Assembly: GCA_965226435.1 (NCBI GenBank)
Contig: CBDDCY010000012.1
Span: 372,001 to 436,000 of the forward strand
DNA from: UBA6623 sp965226435
GTDB lineage: Bacteria; Acidobacteriota; Terriglobia; Bryobacterales; UBA6623
Direction of reading: 5' to 3'
Length of the DNA: 64,000 nucleotides
The position numbers and the translations under genes were made by a program. Shown here one piece after another: positions 55,930-64,000 of this stretch. Below the pieces are notes generated by a model. The model saw only the letters and a list, made by a program, of their open reading frames with translations. It had not been told where the DNA came from and searched no databases. How positions within the stretch are numbered: the first letter of the stretch is position 1; each line of letters starts with the position of its first letter.

Positions 55930-56862
55930 CTACCCCACCAGCGCGAAGGCTTTCTTCATGGCCTTGGCCGTCGTTTCGCTCGCCTGTTCGTCGTCCATAT
56001 CGTCGAGCGTCTGATTGAAAGGCTCGCAGCGGATCGGGCCGTCGTAGCCGATCTTGACGAGTGCCCCCAAAAACGCTTTCGCGTCGATCATGCCGGTGGT
56101 CGCGGGCAATTCACGCTGGTTGTCGTACTGCAATTCTCGCTCGATACCGGCGGGGGCGTCGTTGAGGTCCGCCGAGACAACATCGCTATTGGAAAGCTGC
56201 AAGATGTCGTCGGCGGTTTCGCGCGCCGTCCACCAATGCCAACTGTCGATGACCACGCCGATATTGGACTTGCCGGCTTCCGCGATCAGTTGCCGGCATT
56301 CTTTCATCGAATGGACAAAGGCGTGACGGCGAGCTGTCCAAAGTCGTTTGGTGCCGAGATACTCCAGGCCCAAGCGCAGGCCGTGATCTTCCAGCACGGA
56401 ACCGACTTGCCGCAGCCGGTGGGATGTCTGCTTGAAATTCTCGAGATAGGTCAGCGTGTCGCTGCGTGACGAAATCGCTGTCCCTACCCGCGTGACGCCG
56501 GCTTGTTGCAGCGCTTTCGCCTCTTGCGGCAATACGGCCAAGCCGCTAGAGAAAGCGTCTTCGTCGGCGCTCAAGCTGACCGACAGCCTGGCGGCGGCCC
56601 ATTGCAGTTTGTTCGACTTCAGCGCTTCGACGTATTGCGTAACACCTTCGGTCAGCAACTGTAGGCCGAACGGTTGGACCGATTCAAACCCGTACTGCGC
56701 CGCCAATTCAATCGAACGGCCCTGGTCGGCTCTGACGCCAATGCTTCCGGGAATGAATGCGATCGTAAATTTCCTCCCGGCCGTCCGAGCATTTCCGGTC
56801 GCGAGGGCCGCGGCGGCCACGATCCCGCCGTATACGAATTCGCGTCGATTGATGTGCGTCAT
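55930..56862 (-). CDS. Exported sugar phosphate isomerase/epimerase-like protein
   Basis: A 310-residue xylose-isomerase-like TIM-barrel protein with a twin-arginine-type leader (INRREFVYGGIVAAAALATG). Barrel strand ends show the usual metal-ligand pattern: LGLEYLGTKRLW (Glu), GVVIDSWHWWTARE (Asp, His), SADLNDAPAGIE (Asp) and IRCEPFNQTLDDMDDE (Glu). It resembles acidobacterial exported isomerase/epimerase proteins. ATG 56862 is chosen to begin at the leader; the ORF can be extended to 56964 without added features. RNase D lies upstream on the same strand with a gap of about 100 bases. Confidence 0.8.
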   Translation of the reverse strand: MTHINRREFVYGGIVAAAALATGNARTAGRKFTIAFIPGSIGVRADQGRSIELAAQYGFESVQPFGLQLLTEGVTQYVEALKSNKLQWAAARLSVSLSADEDAFSSGLAVLPQEAKALQQAGVTRVGTAISSRSDTLTYLENFKQTSHRLRQVGSVLEDHGLRLGLEYLGTKRLWTARRHAFVHSMKECRQLIAEAGKSNIGVVIDSWHWWTARETADDILQLSNSDVVSADLNDAPAGIERELQYDNQRELPATTGMIDAKAFLGALVKIGYDGPIRCEPFNQTLDDMDDEQASETTAKAMKKAFALVG

Positions 56863-56960
56863 AGCGTCGCTACTGTAGCAAACGGGGATGTCCACGCGGG
56901 TGAGAACGCATACCGTGCGACAGGTCACTCCGACAAGCTGACGGGTGTCCGCCGCCGTTC

Positions 56961-58196
56961 TCAAGACGCGCTGTTTTCCCAGGCGCAGCGTTCGACGCGG
57001 CCGCGCTCGATCCGTAGCCCGAGCCCGCCGTTGAGCACGGCGACGAACTCTTCGCCGACGTGATCAACGACGGCGGCCGGCAGCAACTTCGACTGCTTCA
57101 AGTCTTCGGAATCACGGAACTTCCCGCGCAGCAGCTTAATGAGCGTTTCGCCGTCGGCGAGGAAACGAGCCGCGACGCCCTGCTCATGCGCCAGCAAATT
57201 GATAAAGCAGCGGAGTACGCTGAGCGCGGGCCCCTCGTGAGGGCGGGGCTCGGGACGTACCGGGGGTTGGACGAGCTGCTCGTCGGGGATGGCGAGGGCT
57301 TCCCCGATCGCGTCGAGCAACTCGTGGCCGGCATGGCTGTCGGGCTTCACTTTGAGGCCGCGAAAATGACTCAGCTCTTCGGCCTTGCGCGGCGCCGCCC
57401 CGGCGAGCTTGCTGAGCACCTGGTCGTCGGCGATCCATTTTCGCGGGATGTTGCTCGAGCGGGCGCGATCCTCGCGCCAACGAATCACGCGACGCAGCAC
57501 GGCATAGCGCCGCGGGGAGATGCTGTTGCCGCCCGCCAACTTTTCGGCCAGCACGTCGGGGCCGGGGTCGTAGCGTTTTCGTTCCGACCACATCGCGGAA
57601 ACTTCCAGCGCCCAATCACGACGGTCACGTGCGTCGAGTTTGGCGAGCAACCGTTCGGCGGTTTCGACAAGATGCTCGACGTCGGCCAGGGCGTAGACCG
57701 CCATGGCCTCGGGCAGCGGCCGGCGCAGCCAATCGGCGCGCGTGTGGGTCTTGGGCAGTTGAATGTCGAGGACCTTCTTGAGTAGGTTGGAAAGCCCGAT
57801 CTGATCACCCAACCCGCAAAGCGCCGCTCCGATAGAGGTATCGAACAGCGGCTCGGCGACCATGCCGTAGCCGTGATAGAGGCAAATCTGATCCTGTTCG
57901 GCCGAGTGAACGACTTTGAGGATTTTCGGATTTTGCAGGACGTCCAGCAGCGGCTCGATCGCCTGGGCGTCAAGCGCCAGCGGATCCACCAGCCATGATT
58001 CCTCGCGGTCCGCGATCTGGATCAAACCCAATTGCGGGAAGTATGTCTTTTCCCGAACGAACTCTGTATCGAAGGCGATGCTCGATCGCTCCGAGAGGCG
58101 TGCAGCCAGGTCGGCGAGCCGCTGCCTGTCTTCAATCAACTGGGGATGCGGGTTTCGCTCGACGGGGTGTTTCGAGGCGCTCGGGCGGGATGACAT
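56961..58196 (-). CDS. rnd: Ribonuclease D
   Basis: A 411-residue 3'-5' exoribonuclease of the DEDDy type. The exonuclease domain (about 25-200) has IAFDTEFVREKTYFP (D43, E45), VVHSAEQDQICLYHG (D102) and VYALADVEHL (Y168, D172), so all catalytic residues are present. An HRDC domain follows (about 220-300), then a second helical region. Typical RNase D trims tRNA 3' ends; this size is normal. ATG 58196 is preferred to a start 33 codons upstream, since it begins the conserved region more directly. It is divergent from the AI-2E family gene (93 bases). Confidence 0.9.
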   Translation of the reverse strand: MSSRPSASKHPVERNPHPQLIEDRQRLADLAARLSERSSIAFDTEFVREKTYFPQLGLIQIADREESWLVDPLALDAQAIEPLLDVLQNPKILKVVHSAEQDQICLYHGYGMVAEPLFDTSIGAALCGLGDQIGLSNLLKKVLDIQLPKTHTRADWLRRPLPEAMAVYALADVEHLVETAERLLAKLDARDRRDWALEVSAMWSERKRYDPGPDVLAEKLAGGNSISPRRYAVLRRVIRWREDRARSSNIPRKWIADDQVLSKLAGAAPRKAEELSHFRGLKVKPDSHAGHELLDAIGEALAIPDEQLVQPPVRPEPRPHEGPALSVLRCFINLLAHEQGVAARFLADGETLIKLLRGKFRDSEDLKQSKLLPAAVVDHVGEEFVAVLNGGLGLRIERGRVERCAWENSAS

Positions 58197-58288
58197 GATA
58201 CTACGCCTAACAAAAGAGTATAGAATTGTATCGATTCTTGTGCGGGGAGCGATCGGACTTGGGATCTCGCCGCCCCGGTTCTGAACCC

Positions 58289-59383
58289 ATGCCACCCGAT
58301 TCCATAGCCCAACGATCCGGTCCCGGGATCTTACTGGCGATGGCGGCTTTTGTCATCGTCGTAGCGGGGATGAAGGCCGCCGAGGCGGTCTTGGTGCCGT
58401 TCTTGTTCGCCGCGTTCTTGGCGCTGATTTGCGGGCCGCCGATGTTTTGGCTCGAGCGCAAGGGCCTGCCTTCCTGGGCCGCGCTACTGATCGTGATCGT
58501 CGTGATCTTGGGCATTGGCTCGGGACTCGGCGTGCTGGTAGGCAAATCACTCAATGCCTTTACAGCCGCGCTGCCTTCCTACCAACAACGGTTGGAAGCA
58601 CAGACCGCTGAGGTGCTCGCGTGGGCCGATTCCTGGGGTATCGCCGTTCCCGACGAGGCCTTCGAGGGCATCGTCGACCCGGGGCAAGCGATGCAGCTGG
58701 TCGGCCGCGTCCTTTCCGGGTTGGGCGGCGTGCTCACCAACGGCTTCTTGATCGCGCTGACGGTACTGTTCATCTTGCTCGAGGCGTCGAGTTTCCCGGC
58801 GAAGCTGCGCGCCGCGTTCGGCGATTCGAACCAGGCCTTCGCGCGCTTCGATCAAATCGCGGCCAACGTCAATCGCTATTTGGCGATCAAAACGGCGGTC
58901 AGCTTGGTGACGGGCCTGACAGTAACGGCTTGGGTGGCGATCATCGGGCTTGACTTTCCTCTGCTGTGGGGATTGTTGGCATTCTTGCTGAACTATGTTC
59001 CGAATATCGGCTCGATCATCGCCGCGGTGCCGGCCGTGTTGTTGGCGGTGATTCAACTCGGTTTCGGATCGGCCGGGCTGGTCGCCGCCGGGTATGCCGG
59101 AGTCAACATATTGATGGGCAACGTCGTCGAACCGCGCTTCATGGGCCGCGGACTGGGGCTGTCGACGCTGGTGGTCTTTCTGTCGTTGGTGTTTTGGGGC
59201 TGGGTCTTTGGCCCGGTCGGGATGCTGCTCTCCGTTCCTCTCACGATGACCGTCAAGATCGCCCTCGAAAGCAGCGCGGAAACCCGTTGGATCGCCATCT
59301 TGCTGGGGTCGGAGGCCGGGGTGCGTGAGGAGGAGGCGGGCCGGGAACAGGACGAGGCGCCGCGGTCGGCGGAGCAGAACTAG
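58289..59383 (+). CDS. AI-2E family transporter
   Basis: A 364-residue integral membrane protein with about seven to eight hydrophobic segments and the AI-2E/PerM family layout: an N-terminal pair of segments, a large extracytoplasmic loop (about 90-150), and the conserved later part (LLWGLLAFLLNYVPNIGSIIAA, NVVEPRFMGRGLGLSTLVVFLSLVFWGWVFGPVGMLLSVPLT). The family includes quorum-signal exporters and sodium/proton antiporters, so the substrate here is open. A charged C-terminal tail follows. ATG 58289 is used because the upstream start (58226) adds only a charged run. Confidence 0.88.
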   Translation: MPPDSIAQRSGPGILLAMAAFVIVVAGMKAAEAVLVPFLFAAFLALICGPPMFWLERKGLPSWAALLIVIVVILGIGSGLGVLVGKSLNAFTAALPSYQQRLEAQTAEVLAWADSWGIAVPDEAFEGIVDPGQAMQLVGRVLSGLGGVLTNGFLIALTVLFILLEASSFPAKLRAAFGDSNQAFARFDQIAANVNRYLAIKTAVSLVTGLTVTAWVAIIGLDFPLLWGLLAFLLNYVPNIGSIIAAVPAVLLAVIQLGFGSAGLVAAGYAGVNILMGNVVEPRFMGRGLGLSTLVVFLSLVFWGWVFGPVGMLLSVPLTMTVKIALESSAETRWIAILLGSEAGVREEEAGREQDEAPRSAEQN

Positions 59384-60197
59384 AAAGCCGCCGGCCGCGC
59401 GCTTTTCAATCCCGGCCGAATCGGACCTAAGTTGTTGATATAGTTCGCGACTTGTCGTCCGGCACTTACCGTGATTGGCTTTGTTTGGCATTTCTCTTTC
59501 GCTGGACCTGTTGCCCGTCGTGTCGGCCGCCTGACGGGGACATGGCCCCCCCTTGCTTGCGGCGGACGGTGGAGGCAAGCAGGTCTATTGGGGCCCTCGC
59601 TTCGCGTTTTCGTCAATCACGCCGTGATTTCAAGTTATTGATATTACGGGAGTTGATATCGTTTCCCGCAACATTGGCTTCGTTTCGTATTTTCTGTTGA
59701 AGCTGGGCTTCTTGATTTCGCTTTGTATCGGTCGCACCTCTTGGGTTCCGCCGCGCTTCCGGCGTGGCCACAATCCTTCCTCCCCGGGGCGGGATCTGAG
59801 ACCAGCAGACGTCCCGGCCGCAATACGATCAACCTCGGGATCTCGCGCGGGCCCCCAACGCTTCCCAATATCCTGAATTCCGGCTGGCGCAAGAGTCTCT
59901 CAAGGTAATGAAAATAAGCCGTTTGCACCTATAGACATACAGCTAATTGGCTTTGTTTCGCACATTTTGATGACGCTCGGCCACTGGGACCGGCGAAATT
60001 TTTTCCGGCCTCCCTAAGGAATGTCGGCTCGGGGGCTGCTTGCTCAGGATAGCGGTCGTGTCAACCCCTTCTTGCCCCGGTTTAGGCCCTTCGAAACTTT
60101 CTAATTTTTCGAGTAGCCGGCCGCTCGATCGAAGACTTCCAGCTGTCGGTAGTGATGCCGCCAAACCTGGACCGAAGCCGGGCTCAAATTGCGGGCA
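59384..60197. repeat. Intergenic region with imperfect repeats
   Basis: No gene is supported in about 800 bases. Three copies of ATTGGCTTTGTTTGGCATTT-like sequence occur at 59474, 59673 and 59946 on the plus strand, with variation (TTCGTTTCG, TTTGTTTCG). The first two are each preceded by AAGTTGTTGATAT-like blocks (59428 and 59632), so units of about 75 bases recur. The function is unknown. Short frames across these repeats (for example MPNKANHG and VRNKAN on the minus strand) are too weak to call. Confidence 0.55.
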
Positions 60198-60998
60198 TCA
60201 CGGGGGTAGTTGCCCCGCCGCTCGTCGATCCCGAAGTTTGCTCAAGGCGATATCGACAAAGGCGGGATCGGCCGCATTTTTCACGACGGTTTTCTCTTCT
60301 ATCCCCGCAATGCGGCCCAGGATCACTCGCGGCCAATAGGAATGCCCGATCCATCGCCAACGTGCACATTCGATCAGAGCGTCCAGGGATCGCTCCTTGA
60401 TTGCCGCCAGGACTCGGGGGTTTCGTGATCGTGTCAGTCCCGCGAGGATTGCGATAGCTTTGTTGCGGTCTGCCCATATTCCTGAAGAAAGAAGCTCGAT
60501 GAACAAGGACTCCGGTATGGGCGCGGCGAGTTTAATTCCCGACGCGGCCAGGACGCCGAGCGCTCGAATCGCGTTGTTGCGGACATCCCTGTCCGGGTCG
60601 CGGGCCGCTTGGTAGAGGACGCGGATCTGCTCGGGGGTGTATTCGGCGTAGCCGGCTGTCCGCGACGCGACGGCGCGATGTCGAGCATCCGAAGAATCCA
60701 TCAGCACTGAGAAGACGAGCTTCTCATGCAGTAACAGAAATTTCTCCGGTAGGCGCGGAGATTGACGAGGTTCGTCACGGAATTGGATTTTCTTACTGGT
60801 CGTGTTGACGGTCTTCCGCATGCTCGCTCGGATCTCGCTAGGTCGGGCGCCGTCCCCCTTCACCGGCAGGGCTTTGCGGATCGCCGCTACATCGAGACCG
60901 CCATAGCCGAAGAATTCGATCCCTCCAATGCCCGGATCCGCGCTACAGGTCGACGCCGCCGCGAAGACCACGGTCGCGAAGTAAACGAACCGACGCAT
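60198..60998 (-). CDS. Secreted HEAT-like repeat protein
   Basis: A 266-residue protein with a signal peptide (RRFVYFATVVFAAASTCSA) and a C-terminal helical part that looks like HEAT or PBS-lyase repeats (QIRVLYQAARDPDRDVRNNAIRALGVLAASG; DRNKAIAILAGLTRSRNPRVLAAIKERSLDALIECARW). The middle is charged and unassigned. It is probably a periplasmic adaptor or regulatory protein; partners are unknown. It lies 9 bases after the frame end of the membrane protein upstream, so co-transcription is likely. Confidence 0.65.
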   Translation of the reverse strand: MRRFVYFATVVFAAASTCSADPGIGGIEFFGYGGLDVAAIRKALPVKGDGARPSEIRASMRKTVNTTSKKIQFRDEPRQSPRLPEKFLLLHEKLVFSVLMDSSDARHRAVASRTAGYAEYTPEQIRVLYQAARDPDRDVRNNAIRALGVLAASGIKLAAPIPESLFIELLSSGIWADRNKAIAILAGLTRSRNPRVLAAIKERSLDALIECARWRWIGHSYWPRVILGRIAGIEEKTVVKNAADPAFVDIALSKLRDRRAAGQLPP

Positions 60999-61007
60999 GT
61001 GCCCATC

Positions 61008-62516
61008 CTACGAAAGTTCTCCGGCGGATACGGTCAAGGGCGGGAGCCCCTCAGCTCGCCTCGATCTTTGCCCACATATCCGCGGCCAGCCACTCGGCTT
61101 CTCGTTTGTTGCTAATGCCGCGGCCGGCGGGTTTGGGCGACCAACCTTTCGATGCAGTTTGATGTCGTAGTAGGCCTTGGCCGATTGCGTCGCGGTTTGG
61201 CCTTGTTGCATGCCGATTTCAGCTTTGACCGCGGTGATGTCCGAGCAGGGAATTTCCCGACGGCGACCCAGACCGAGCACCGAGCGGCGAATCGTCACCG
61301 CGCCCGCCTCAATGCGGACCAGCGTTACGCCAACCCATAGGTGGATCACGGCGACAAAGATCAAAACACCGAGCAAGCCGCAGACGATCGGGAACAACAT
61401 GGGCGCGCCCAGATAGAGCTGCAACCAAATAGCGCCCAGCCAAATGATCAGAAAGACCGTCATGCCGACGGCAGCGCCGAAATTTCTGGCCGCCCCGAAG
61501 TAGTATTCGGTCCCGCCTAGAGGGCTGGGGCGAACGACAACCGTGGCCTCGAGCGGGTTGAACTCCTGCTCGGACTTGTGGGCAAAACCGAACTCCGCCT
61601 CCTCTTCAGCAGCTTCCGGCGAGCTTTCGGGGGTCTTGAAAACGGGGACCTCGAACTGTGTCTTGAAATCGATGCCGGGGATATCCGCGTCGGCTTCGAG
61701 TCTCCACACGATGCTGTTGCTGGGGTCGGTCTCATCGGTCTGTTCGCACTCGTAGGGAACCCGGAACTCGACTGGAACTGACGTGCCTCGGTAGGCCGGT
61801 TGCAGGCGTGCTCTCGGGATGTTCGATTCTTCTTGCCAGAGAACACGTTCGTGGGTCGTGCGGTTCTTCCCGGTCCCGGAAACCGTGCGGCGAATGGAAG
61901 AAAGTTTGAGGGCGACGCCCTTGTCGGGGAGGGTTTGAAGACCGGTTTCGATGGCCCCCCGCACGCGCCCGCCGATTACGCCGGGCAGCGCGGTCATCGC
62001 AAAGGTCGAGGTGCCGAACTTGCGGTGCCGCACCGTGGCCCGAACCGCCCAGATGATCATCCCGACCCCGACAAGGGGGAACAACAGTCCGATCAAAGCC
62101 ACTGTGTTGCCGCGGGCATATTCCTTGGGTAGCTGAAAGAGCAGGGGCACCGAGATCAGGTTCCAGAAAACGGCAAAGACCCAGCTGACGACGAGCGTAC
62201 TCTTCGAGGCGCCTTTGACGCGCCCTTGCGCCCAGTCGGGCCGCCACATCCAGGGGGAGTCGGGGTGTAGTTGCCGCAGCGCATTTTTCTCGCGGCCCTT
62301 GCTCTTGAGATAGCGGCCAAGCAGGATCATCGCCACGCCGGCACCGCCGAAGATCAGCCCGACAAGGATGAGCACGGCGAGCTTTTCGGTGTCTTGGTTG
62401 TCGCTTTCAAGCAGGCGAAGGCCCTGCCAAAAAGCCCATAGTCCGCTGACGGCGAAGGGAATGCCGAGTACGGTGAGAAACCCGGAACCGTGCGTACTTG
62501 AAGACGTATTCATCAT
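61008..62516 (-). pseudogene. DUF3592-type membrane protein with frameshifted C-terminus
   Basis: A protein of about 490 residues with an N-terminal membrane pair (about 10-65), further hydrophobic segments, beta-rich parts and a late membrane pair (about 350-410), matching the general plan of DUF3592 proteins. Near 61137 the frame slips: in the present frame the tail is unlike the family and continues to 61008, while the other frame gives SPKPAGRGISNKREAEWLAA followed by DMWAKIEAS and a stop at 61051, a coherent end. One missing base explains this. The rest is intact, so the lesion is small. Function unknown. Confidence 0.65.
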
Positions 62517-62922
62517 CTAGACAGACAACTGCACACACGGTGGCGGCGGAGTGCGGAACACGCATTCGCGACCGTTTGGTGAGCGCCTGAATGGCGTAGG
62601 CGTTGTGGTTCCATCAAGTTCCCCTTTCTTGAAGGGCTCTATCGCATACCGCTCCCTTACGGTCGCGGCTCGGTTTGGGCTTGGTCGGCCGACGATTTTG
62701 ACCTCCGCGGTCGGCGGTTTCATTGTAAGCCCGTGGTACCGGGGTCTCCCCCGCGGATGTAACGTTACGGAGACAGCAGGGGGTGTAAGCGCCTCGGCTT
62801 TGCGGTTTTGCTTCGCGGTTTGAAATAATGTTAACCATGCCCTGGGCCGATCTTGGGGGGCGAAGGGTTGGTGCGACCCGGCACTGGGCCGGTTGTTGTC
62901 CCAAGCCCGTTGGGGAGGGGAA
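62517..62922. other. Intergenic region with a dispersed-repeat motif
   Basis: No gene is seen in about 400 bases. A stretch near 62646-62675 (ACCGCTCCCTTACGGTCGCG onward) matches a GC-rich intergenic repeat that I recall as common in Solibacter-type genomes; other copies are not obvious in this window. The last bases contain the ribosome site (GGGGAGGGGAA) of the downstream gene. Confidence 0.45.
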
Positions 62923-63891
62923 ATGACTCGTTTCGTGGTCGCCGACGTGGTGGCCTTGTTGTTGCTGATCGGGGTCGCTTGTTCGCCGACGCCCGAGATA
63001 GAACCGGCGGCGCCGACGCCGGAGGTGGGCTTCGCGGCCGAAGCCGATCTCATCCACGTCACGCTCCAAGGCAAACCCTTCACCACGTACCACTTCGGAG
63101 AGAAATGGCCGAAGCCTTTTCTGCACCCGGTCCTTTCACCGCGGGGTACGGATGTGACCCGCGGTTGGCCGGTTGCGCCGCGCGAAGGTGAAAGCGACGA
63201 CCATGTTTGGCATCGCGGCCTTTTCATGGGCCACGACGGCATCAACGGCGTCGACTTCTGGCGCGAGAAGGCGCCCGAGGAAACCGCTCTGCTCAAGCCG
63301 CGCGCGGCGCCGCTGACCGACGAAGCCGCCGGGACCCTGCGGGTCGAACTGGATCTCGAAACCCCGGAAGGCGAATCGCTGGGGGCCTTGCGGCAGCAAT
63401 TCACGTTCAGCGGTTCGGGCGAAAACGCGATTGTCGACGTCGCCATCGTCGCCGACCGCGGCGTCGCGCTCACGTTGAGCGATACCGAAGAGGCCTTTGT
63501 CGGAATGCGTTTTGACGATGCCTTCAAACAGGAAAACGGCGCTTGGCTGACCAATGCCGACGGGCTCGTGGGCACCGAGAATATCTGGGGAAAACAAGCG
63601 GCGTGGGTCGATTATTCGACGACGTTGGCGGGCGAGAAAATCGGCGTGGCGATGTTCGATCACCCCGCCAATCCGCGTCACCCGAGCCGCTGGCATGCGC
63701 GCGGGTACGGCTTCTGTACGGCGAATGCTTTTGGCATTCGAAACTTCACCGGCGATGAGTCCGAAGACGGGAAGATGGAAGTCGCCGCGGGCGACGAGTT
63801 GCGGTTCCGGTATCGCTTTGTGATTCACCCCGGAGACGCGGATGAGGCGGGCGTAAAGGAGTTGTACGGGGTGTACCAACAGGGCGAATAG
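62923..63891 (+). CDS. DUF6807/PmoA-like lipoprotein
   Basis: A 322-residue protein with a lipoprotein leader (VVALLLLIGVAC, lipobox Cys at about 20) and a beta-rich domain of the DUF6807 (PmoA) type, known from secreted acidobacterial and planctomycete proteins. Characteristic segments are TTYHFGEKWPKPFLHPVLSP, GTDVTRGWPV, DHVWHRGLFMGHDGINGVDFW and SRWHARGYGFCTANAFG. The His residues in HRGLFMGH are conserved in this family. It is possibly involved in carbohydrate metabolism outside the cytoplasm. ATG 62923 is preceded by a strong ribosome site. Confidence 0.8.
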   Translation: MTRFVVADVVALLLLIGVACSPTPEIEPAAPTPEVGFAAEADLIHVTLQGKPFTTYHFGEKWPKPFLHPVLSPRGTDVTRGWPVAPREGESDDHVWHRGLFMGHDGINGVDFWREKAPEETALLKPRAAPLTDEAAGTLRVELDLETPEGESLGALRQQFTFSGSGENAIVDVAIVADRGVALTLSDTEEAFVGMRFDDAFKQENGAWLTNADGLVGTENIWGKQAAWVDYSTTLAGEKIGVAMFDHPANPRHPSRWHARGYGFCTANAFGIRNFTGDESEDGKMEVAAGDELRFRYRFVIHPGDADEAGVKELYGVYQQGE

Positions 63892-63964
63892 CGAGCACGG
63901 GGCCGGGCATTGAGGCGATTGGCCCCCGCACGGGAGGGCTGTCCCGCACAGCAAAAAAGAAGAT

Positions 63965-64000
63965 ATGGCTGACGAACAACAATCCGACTCCACACTTTCC
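63965..64000 (+). CDS. Start of a gene cut by the window edge
   Basis: ATG 63965 opens a frame of 12 codons (MADEQQSDSTLS) that runs off the window, preceded by AAAAGAAGAT, which may serve as a ribosome site. Too little is visible to identify a product. It is on the same strand as the DUF6807 gene, about 73 bases after its stop. Confidence 0.4.
   Translation, partial: MADEQQSDSTLS

Noticed and set aside
62517..63575. Minus-strand open frame of 352 codons
   Set aside because: It is antisense to the DUF6807-like gene, which has a leader, a ribosome site and family motifs. The minus frame is Ser/Pro/Arg-rich and unrecognised.

Overview
The window looks like chromosome of an uncultured Acidobacteriota bacterium, probably near Bryobacterales/Solibacterales. 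This is inferred from gene content, not from a marker gene. The pointers are two tandem DUF1549/DUF1553 (PSD1-type) plus DUF1501 gene pairs, a C-terminal fragment of a carboxypeptidase-regulatory-like TonB receptor ending in Trp, Ser/Thr-kinase/TolB-propeller fragments, bacillithiol genes (bshA, ypdA) outside Firmicutes, and many small secreted metabolic enzymes with twin-arginine or lipoprotein leaders. The sequence is GC-rich throughout.

Layout. 1-9 kb is repeat-rich and partly decayed: an IS630-family insertion sequence (280-1372), a relic of a REP-associated (Y1) transposase inside a perfect 20-bp inverted repeat, an amidohydrolase and a TPR gene on either side of a truncated MITE-like repeat, a TonB-receptor remnant, an amidase plus actin-like ATPase pair, and a complete 259-bp MITE with TA target duplication. 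8.8-16.6 kb is a copper/silver-type CBA efflux island: a small Cys/His-rich secreted protein, CusC-, CusB- and CusA-like proteins, a translationally coupled PH-like secreted protein, and a convergent NosL-like protein. 16.8-20.9 kb is a sugar-acid unit: a rhamnonate-dehydratase-like enolase with an in-frame amber codon, an SSS symporter and a D-2-hydroxyacid dehydrogenase. An M48-like protein without its catalytic residues follows. 22-32.6 kb is one long minus-strand operon: PSD1-DUF1501 pair, thiolase-like protein, second PSD1-DUF1501 pair. The first-transcribed pair carries a frameshift in each gene. A ThuA-like lipoprotein is divergent from it.

34-40.5 kb is a mosaic: both ends of a Ser/Thr kinase/beta-propeller gene are present, but the middle is replaced by a Sel1/ankyrin gene and a scrap of tyrosine recombinase. 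A tRNA-Phe and a 1.5-kb rve-type insertion sequence follow. 40.6-47.7 kb has bshA head to head with ypdA, a zinc-ribbon/NHL membrane protein, then OmpA-like, bactofilin, methyltransferase and TPR genes, probably related to the envelope. 47.7-59.4 kb carries housekeeping and catabolic genes: Gfo/Idh/MocA oxidoreductase, two sugar isomerase/epimerase proteins, NHL lipoprotein, a PEMT-like membrane protein, an orphan TRAP binding lipoprotein, an Nramp-like transporter, a cupin, RNase D and an AI-2E family exporter. 59.4-64 kb has an intergenic repeat cluster, a HEAT-repeat protein, a DUF3592-type membrane protein with a frameshifted C-terminus, a DUF6807/PmoA-like lipoprotein and the start of one more gene.

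Four likely genes carry one-base frameshifts and one carries an internal stop. The window cannot tell assembly error from real decay. I saw no CRISPR array, defence island or biosynthetic cluster. The most unusual items are the split kinase locus, the catalytically stripped M48 protein, the MITE that forms gene boundaries, and the CBA efflux operon with its PH-like and NosL-like additions.
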